A DNA stretch of 64,000 bases from JACKAQ01 sp965227145 (GTDB lineage Bacteria > Calditrichota > Calditrichia > RBG-13-44-9 > J075), in assembly GCA_965227145.1 (NCBI GenBank), contig OZ245730.1, forward strand, positions 806,001 through 870,000, read 5' to 3'. The number at the start of each line of letters is the position of its first letter. The stretch's first letter is position 1. The position numbers and the translations under genes are program-made. A model generated the notes under the pieces. That model saw only the letters and a program-made list of their open reading frames with translations, was not told the DNA's origin and did not search any database. Shown here piece after piece: positions 60,146 through 64,000 of this stretch.

Positions 60146-60190
60146 ATTCCTGCCTTCGCGCCGAAGGCGCTCCTTCGGAGCAGAAATGAC
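60146..60190. repeat. Dispersed intergenic palindrome, copy 4 (long-loop, reverse orientation)
   Basis: Read on the minus strand, GTCATTTCTGC and GCAGGAATC flank an extra hairpin-forming stretch (TCCGAAGGAGCGCCTTCGGC and beyond). It lies between the MlaF-like and MlaD-like genes. Confidence 0.55.
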
Positions 60191-60248
60191 AAACTTGATT
60201 TTTCTGTTGAACCTGTTGATCAATTATATTGATATCAATTGTTTCTCT

Positions 60249-61040
60249 CTAACCACCGACAATCGTTTTCAAATACTGCTCGCGATCAATTTTTTCCTCA
60301 TCCGGTTCACGGTTAAGGAACTGGCGAATGATCGGATTGTCGCTACCGGAAAGCTCCTCTTTGCTCCCGACCGCCAGCACTTTGCCTTCGTGCATCATCG
60401 CAATGCGATCTGCCATTTTGAAAACCGACGCCATTTCGTGCGTTACAACCACGATAGTCATCCGAAACGCTTTTTTCAATTTCAGGATGAGATTGTCCAG
60501 TCCCGCGCCAACTACCGGATCGAGTCCGGCTGAAGGCTCGTCGCAAAACAACACCTCCGGGTCCATCGCAATCGCCCGCGCCAATCCCGCGCGTTTTTTC
60601 ATCCCGCCGGAAAGTTGCGCCGGTTTGAAGCTGTCGAATCCCGAAAGCCCGACCAGATCCAGCTTCATTTTCATCATAATCTGGATGGTGCTTTCTTCCA
60701 GTTCGGTGTGTTCGCGCAGCGGAAACGCGACGTTATCGCCAACCGTCATCGAATTGAACAGCGCCGCAGACTGGAACAGCATCCCCACTTTTTTGAAGAG
60801 CGCCACTTTTTCATCTTCGCTGATGGCGTAAATATCCTGACCTTTGATGAGCACTTGTCCGCTCACCGGCTTTGCCAGACCGATCATGTGGCGCAATAGT
60901 GTGCTTTTTCCGCAGCCGGAGCGCCCCAGAATCGCCAGCGATTCACCCGGATAAATATCCAGATTCACGCCGTTGAGCACCGTCCGGTTGCCATACGCCG
61001 CCACCAGATTTTTGACCTGAACAATCGGTTGTTTATCCAT
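60249..61040 (-). CDS. mlaF: MlaF-type ABC transporter ATPase
   Basis: The 263-residue ATPase has Walker A GRSGCGKST, Q-loop MLFQSAALFNSMTV and the signature LSGGMKKR, where LSGGM is characteristic for MlaF/Mkl ATPases. Walker B is VLFCDEPSAGLD with switch His in VVTHEMASV. It powers the MlaE permease for phospholipid transport. Its ATG overlaps the MlaE stop by one base (TAATG), so the two are translationally coupled. Confidence 0.95.
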   Translation of the reverse strand: MDKQPIVQVKNLVAAYGNRTVLNGVNLDIYPGESLAILGRSGCGKSTLLRHMIGLAKPVSGQVLIKGQDIYAISEDEKVALFKKVGMLFQSAALFNSMTVGDNVAFPLREHTELEESTIQIMMKMKLDLVGLSGFDSFKPAQLSGGMKKRAGLARAIAMDPEVLFCDEPSAGLDPVVGAGLDNLILKLKKAFRMTIVVVTHEMASVFKMADRIAMMHEGKVLAVGSKEELSGSDNPIIRQFLNREPDEEKIDREQYLKTIVGG

Positions 61041-61846
61041 TAAAGTCCCGAATAGAAAAGTACCGTGAAAAATACGTCTGCGACAATTATCAAAAATATC
61101 GAAACGACCACAGATTGGGTGGTGGATTTGCCAACGCCTTCCGCACCGCCTTTGACGATCAATCCCTGATAGCAGCCGATGCCCGCGATTATCAGCGCAA
61201 AAAATGCACTTTTGATCAATCCGCTGAACAAATCTTTCAGCGTGAGCGCGATGATGGTTTGATCGATGTAGCGAACGCTGGTTAAATCGAGCGTGAGCAT
61301 GGAAATAAGGTAGCCGCCGAAAATCCCGACGATATCCGCAATAATCGTGAGGCAGGGCACCATAATCAGCATTGCCAAAACGCGCGGCACCACCAGAAAT
61401 TTCACGGGATTCAGCCCCATCGTTTCCAGCGCGTCAATTTCTTCGGAAACCTTCATCGTGCCGATTTCGGCAGTGATGGCGGAGCCGCTCCGCCCGGTGA
61501 TGATGATCGATGTGAGCAGCGGCGCCAGCTCCCGGATGATCGAAACGGCGGTGAGATTGGCGGTGTAAATCGTTGCGCCAAAAGCCTTTAGCTGATATGA
61601 CGATTGCATTGCGATGATCAATCCCACAAAAAAAGAAATGAGGCAAACGATGGGCAGCGAATTAAAACCGATCTTGACCATCTGGTCGATCGTGTTTTTC
61701 CACTTCAGCCCTTTGCCCTGCAATGGCGCGATAACCAACCAATACATCAACTCGCGGATGAGCGCAAAAAATTCGCCCATCTGCGACCGAGAATCCAGAT
61801 ACCAGCGACCGACGCTGCCGAAAAATTTATGTGCAATTTCGCTCAT
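61040..61846 (-). CDS. mlaE: MlaE-type ABC transporter permease
   Basis: The 268-residue permease has five to six membrane helices and MlaE-family motifs: FVGLIIAMQSSYQLKAFGA, IIRELAPLLTSIIITGRSGS, EIGTMKVSEEIDALETMG and LVVPRVLAMLIMVPCLT. It is the inner-membrane core of the lipid transporter. Its ATG starts two bases after the stop of the STAS-domain gene, so the STAS protein is the neighbour in the position held by MlaB in other Mla complexes. Confidence 0.95.
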   Translation of the reverse strand: MSEIAHKFFGSVGRWYLDSRSQMGEFFALIRELMYWLVIAPLQGKGLKWKNTIDQMVKIGFNSLPIVCLISFFVGLIIAMQSSYQLKAFGATIYTANLTAVSIIRELAPLLTSIIITGRSGSAITAEIGTMKVSEEIDALETMGLNPVKFLVVPRVLAMLIMVPCLTIIADIVGIFGGYLISMLTLDLTSVRYIDQTIIALTLKDLFSGLIKSAFFALIIAGIGCYQGLIVKGGAEGVGKSTTQSVVVSIFLIIVADVFFTVLFYSGL

Positions 61847-61848
61847 AT

Positions 61849-62184
61849 TCAGACATCTTTTAGCGCCGTTTCCGGCGAATCGTAAATTTTGAACACTTTA
61901 TCCAACTGGCTGAGTTGAAACACTTCCAGCACACCTTCCCGCAAATTTGTCAGCAGAAATTTGCCGCCATATTTGGCGCTGGATTGCATGCCTTCGATGA
62001 GCGTTGCCAGTCCGGAACTATCCATGTAGCCAACGTCCTGCAAATTTATGACGATTGCCGGCTGCTCTTTTTTGGTGAGCGCCAGCAGCGATTCCCGCAC
62101 TTTTGGTGAAGAATAGAGATCGACTTCGCCGGAAATGACCACAATTGCGGCGGAATCCTGATGGGTGATTTCAATATTAAGCAT
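61849..62184 (-). CDS. STAS-domain protein (anti-anti-sigma factor or MlaB-like)
   Basis: The 111-residue single STAS domain has VVISGEVDLYSSPKVRESL and the phospho-acceptor motif MDSSGLATLIE, where the Ser of DSSG is the usual target of an RsbW-type kinase. It overlaps the anti-sigma kinase gene upstream by eight bases and lies two bases before the mlaE-like gene. In E. coli the STAS protein MlaB binds MlaF. Sequence alone cannot decide between RsbV-like and MlaB-like roles; the Ser motif favours RsbV-like, the position allows both. Confidence 0.88.
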   Translation of the reverse strand: MLNIEITHQDSAAIVVISGEVDLYSSPKVRESLLALTKKEQPAIVINLQDVGYMDSSGLATLIEGMQSSAKYGGKFLLTNLREGVLEVFQLSQLDKVFKIYDSPETALKDV

Positions 62185-62614
62185 CTGTATCCCTGTTTTT
62201 TGGCAGATATTTTGTCAGTGTCAATTGGTTGCCGGCTGTTCCGTTGGATTGGTAATCAACGATATCCATCGTCGTGTTGATAAAATGCATCCCCAAACCG
62301 CCGGGACGAACCTGTTTTAAATCGCGCGATTTCATGGTTTCGATATTTGCGGCAGTGCCGGAATCCTGTAAAACAATCTCCAGCCGGTCATCGTGAATGC
62401 TGCAACGCACAGCCAGTTTCTGTCGATGATCGCTCGAATATGCGTGTCGGATAATATTGGTCACAGCTTCGTCCACAGCCAGGATAATCGCGCGCCCGGT
62501 TTTCGCCGGGAAACCGCACAGTTCGCAAATATGCTCGACACCGCAGCGCACAACTTTGGCGTATTTCGGGTCGCTGGAAATGTGAATTTCGAATCCGTCC
62601 ACTGTTTTTCCCAC
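62177..62614 (-). CDS. Anti-sigma-type serine kinase (RsbW/SpoIIAB-like)
   Basis: The 145-residue GHKL ATPase starts at GTG (62614). It has the N-box AVDEAVTNIIRHAY with catalytic Glu and Asn, G1 box DSGTAANIE and G2 box PGGLGMHFI. In partner-switching systems such kinases phosphorylate the STAS protein and sequester a sigma factor or other target. No sigma factor gene is present next to it. It is flanked by the PP2C phosphatase gene (71 bases upstream) and the STAS gene, forming a complete kinase, antagonist and phosphatase set. Confidence 0.9.
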   Translation of the reverse strand: MGKTVDGFEIHISSDPKYAKVVRCGVEHICELCGFPAKTGRAIILAVDEAVTNIIRHAYSSDHRQKLAVRCSIHDDRLEIVLQDSGTAANIETMKSRDLKQVRPGGLGMHFINTTMDIVDYQSNGTAGNQLTLTKYLPKNRDTDA

Positions 62615-62685
62615 TGTTCAATCGATCTGAAGTTGCTGAAACCATTTGCCCGGATTGGGCAACGTATGAAAATAATGTATCGCAA

Positions 62686-64000
62686 TTAATGCCATTTCAA
62701 TACGACAGCCGTCACATCATCGTGCTGCGAAAATCCGTCCGAAAATGATTGCACGTCGTTTAGCAGCAGATCGAGCAACGCTCCGGCGGAATCCTGCGGT
62801 GTTTTCAGCAATTCCAGCAATCGCTCGAATGAATACATATCGCCGGATTTATTTTTGGCTTCCACCACACCGTCGGTAACCAGCACCAGATAATCGCCTT
62901 TGTTCAGCCGGATGGTGTGTTGCTCAAACAAAAAGTTGGGAATAACGCCCAGCGGAATGCCGCTAACCTTTTGATATTGTTGAATTTCGCCGGTTTTGGA
63001 TTGAATGTGAATCAGCGGCAAATGTCCCGCGTTTGCGTAACAAAATTTGCCGTTATCCGCATACAAAACACCATAAAAAAATGTCACAAACATGCCCCGG
63101 CTGCTGCGCTCGGTGAGCGCTTTATTGAGGATGGCCATCAGCTCCGCGGGATCGCGATGGGTTTGGGAAAAGAGGCGAAAGTCGCTGACCAGCCGCGCCA
63201 TGTACAGCGCCGCGGGAATGCCTTTCCCGGAAACATCGCCGATGGTGACGCCCAATAATTGTTCGCCAAATTCCATAAAATCGAACAAATCGCCGCCGAC
63301 GGATGCAGCGGCCAAGCTTCGTGCGGCAACCTCAAACTGGCGATCCGCCGCTTTCGGCAGCGATTCCGGCATAAAACTTTGCTGGATGTGTTTCGCTGCT
63401 TCCAGTTGCTGCTCGATGCGCTGTTTATCCAATTCCAGTTGGTGCACGCGGGCGTTTTCGATCGCCATGGCAACCTGTCGGCAAAATGCCGAAAACAGGT
63501 TCAGATCGTCCTCGTCAAACGCGTTTCCATCGTTGCGATTGATCACCTCCGCAACGCCGATCAGCTTGTCCCGCACTTTCAGCGGCGCCGCCAAAATGGA
63601 ACGTGTCACAAAACCGGTTTCTTTGTCAACTTTGGCGTTAAAACGGCTGTCTTTGTAGGCATCGGGGATGATTTCGGCTTCGCCGCTTTCGGCAACTGCA
63701 CCGGCAATACCAACATTCATGGGGATTTCGATGGTCTTGAATTTCGCGCTCGCATCGCCCAAAGCCACCGGAATTTCGAACACATGTTTTTCCGCGTTGA
63801 TCAAAAAAACGGCGCTCGCCTCCGCGTTCATCACGCCAAGCGCTTTTTCCATCACCAGTTTCATCACTTCGTTCAATTGAACGGTGGAATTGATGATAAT
63901 GCCAACTTCGATCAGGCTGGACAGCGCGTGAACTTTTTCTTCCAGCGTTTTGCGATGTTGCCGGATTTTTTTTGAAACATCGTTTGGGTTTGCGTTGGGC
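62686..64000 (-). CDS. GAF-domain PP2C-type (SpoIIE/RsbU) phosphatase, 5' end outside the window
   Basis: The gene is open to base 64000 on the minus strand, so its start lies outside. The visible 438 codons begin with a coiled-coil helix (RKTLEEKVHALSSLIEVG), followed by a GAF domain (ASAVFLINAEKHVFEIPVAL to QVAMAIENARVHQLELDKQR) and a C-terminal PP2C phosphatase with metal-binding Asp residues in SVGGDLFDF, IGDVSGKGIPAAL, LVLVTDGVVEA and HDDVTAVVLK. It would dephosphorylate the STAS protein downstream in response to a signal bound by the GAF domain. The in-frame TTG at 63876 is not the true start. Confidence 0.9.
   Translation of the reverse strand, partial: PNANPNDVSKKIRQHRKTLEEKVHALSSLIEVGIIINSTVQLNEVMKLVMEKALGVMNAEASAVFLINAEKHVFEIPVALGDASAKFKTIEIPMNVGIAGAVAESGEAEIIPDAYKDSRFNAKVDKETGFVTRSILAAPLKVRDKLIGVAEVINRNDGNAFDEDDLNLFSAFCRQVAMAIENARVHQLELDKQRIEQQLEAAKHIQQSFMPESLPKAADRQFEVAARSLAAASVGGDLFDFMEFGEQLLGVTIGDVSGKGIPAALYMARLVSDFRLFSQTHRDPAELMAILNKALTERSSRGMFVTFFYGVLYADNGKFCYANAGHLPLIHIQSKTGEIQQYQKVSGIPLGVIPNFLFEQHTIRLNKGDYLVLVTDGVVEAKNKSGDMYSFERLLELLKTPQDSAGALLDLLLNDVQSFSDGFSQHDDVTAVVLKWH

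Noticed and set aside
1..64000. CRISPR arrays, insertion sequences, prophage or integrase genes
   Set aside because: No regularly spaced repeats, transposase, integrase or terminal inverted repeats were seen on reading both strands.

Overview
The window looks like a chromosomal segment of a Gram-negative bacterium of the FCB superphylum, most likely Calditrichota/KSB1-like or a relative of Ignavibacteria. Two large secreted proteins end in a Por (type IX-like) C-terminal sorting domain with the YPNPFNP motif, and a PorV/PorQ-family barrel is encoded. TonB-receptor, TolC, Mla and outer-membrane lipoprotein genes indicate a double membrane. No rRNA, IS element, phage gene or CRISPR array was seen. 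There is one tRNA, Gly(CCC). Several genes start at TTG behind a strong Shine-Dalgarno sequence, so ATG-only start calls would be wrong in places.

Layout. 1-20 kb is a mixed housekeeping and envelope region: a partial TonB receptor, a 1364-residue secreted repeat protein, the tRNA, two small membrane proteins, a triple VanZ protein, a GT9 glycosyltransferase, an SLC13-type permease, a secreted subtilase, a radical SAM protein, an esterase, a pentapeptide-repeat/beta-propeller membrane protein and an M16 protease lipoprotein. After a 0.7 kb AT-rich gap, 20.5-43.8 kb is one co-directional block: two tandem COG4671-type glycosyltransferases, three GT4 enzymes, four aminoglycoside-phosphotransferase (APH)-fold proteins, a GHKL-ATPase/APH fusion, two ABC exporter half-transporters, two small beta-rich DUF5666-like proteins, a histidine kinase with its response regulator, and an HprK-like P-loop protein. 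A divergent RtcB-type RNA ligase follows, then two small paralogous proteins of unknown family, a secreted DUF5666-like protein, a TolC/HlyD/MacB-type export machine in separate genes, a kelch lipoprotein, a PorV-like barrel, a membrane-anchored receiver domain, a single-Cys redoxin and a PNPOx-like lipoprotein. The last 5.4 kb, on the minus strand, joins a PP2C phosphatase/anti-sigma kinase/STAS partner-switching set to an Mla-type lipid-transport operon.

How the parts may work together (inference). The 20.5-43.8 kb block reads as a pathway that builds a glycan or glycoconjugate, modifies it with APH-fold enzymes, and exports it through a heterodimeric ABC transporter under two-component control. 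Its most unusual property is the expanded APH-like family. Two members keep the catalytic HGD motif with Gln in place of Asn. Two longer members have lost the catalytic Asp and carry a duplicated N-lobe hairpin. One is fused to an anti-sigma-type GHKL ATPase. I do not recognise this set as a described system, and it is the best candidate in the window for something new. The Mla operon is interesting separately, because its STAS protein lies exactly between a complete-looking partner-switching module and the MlaE permease.
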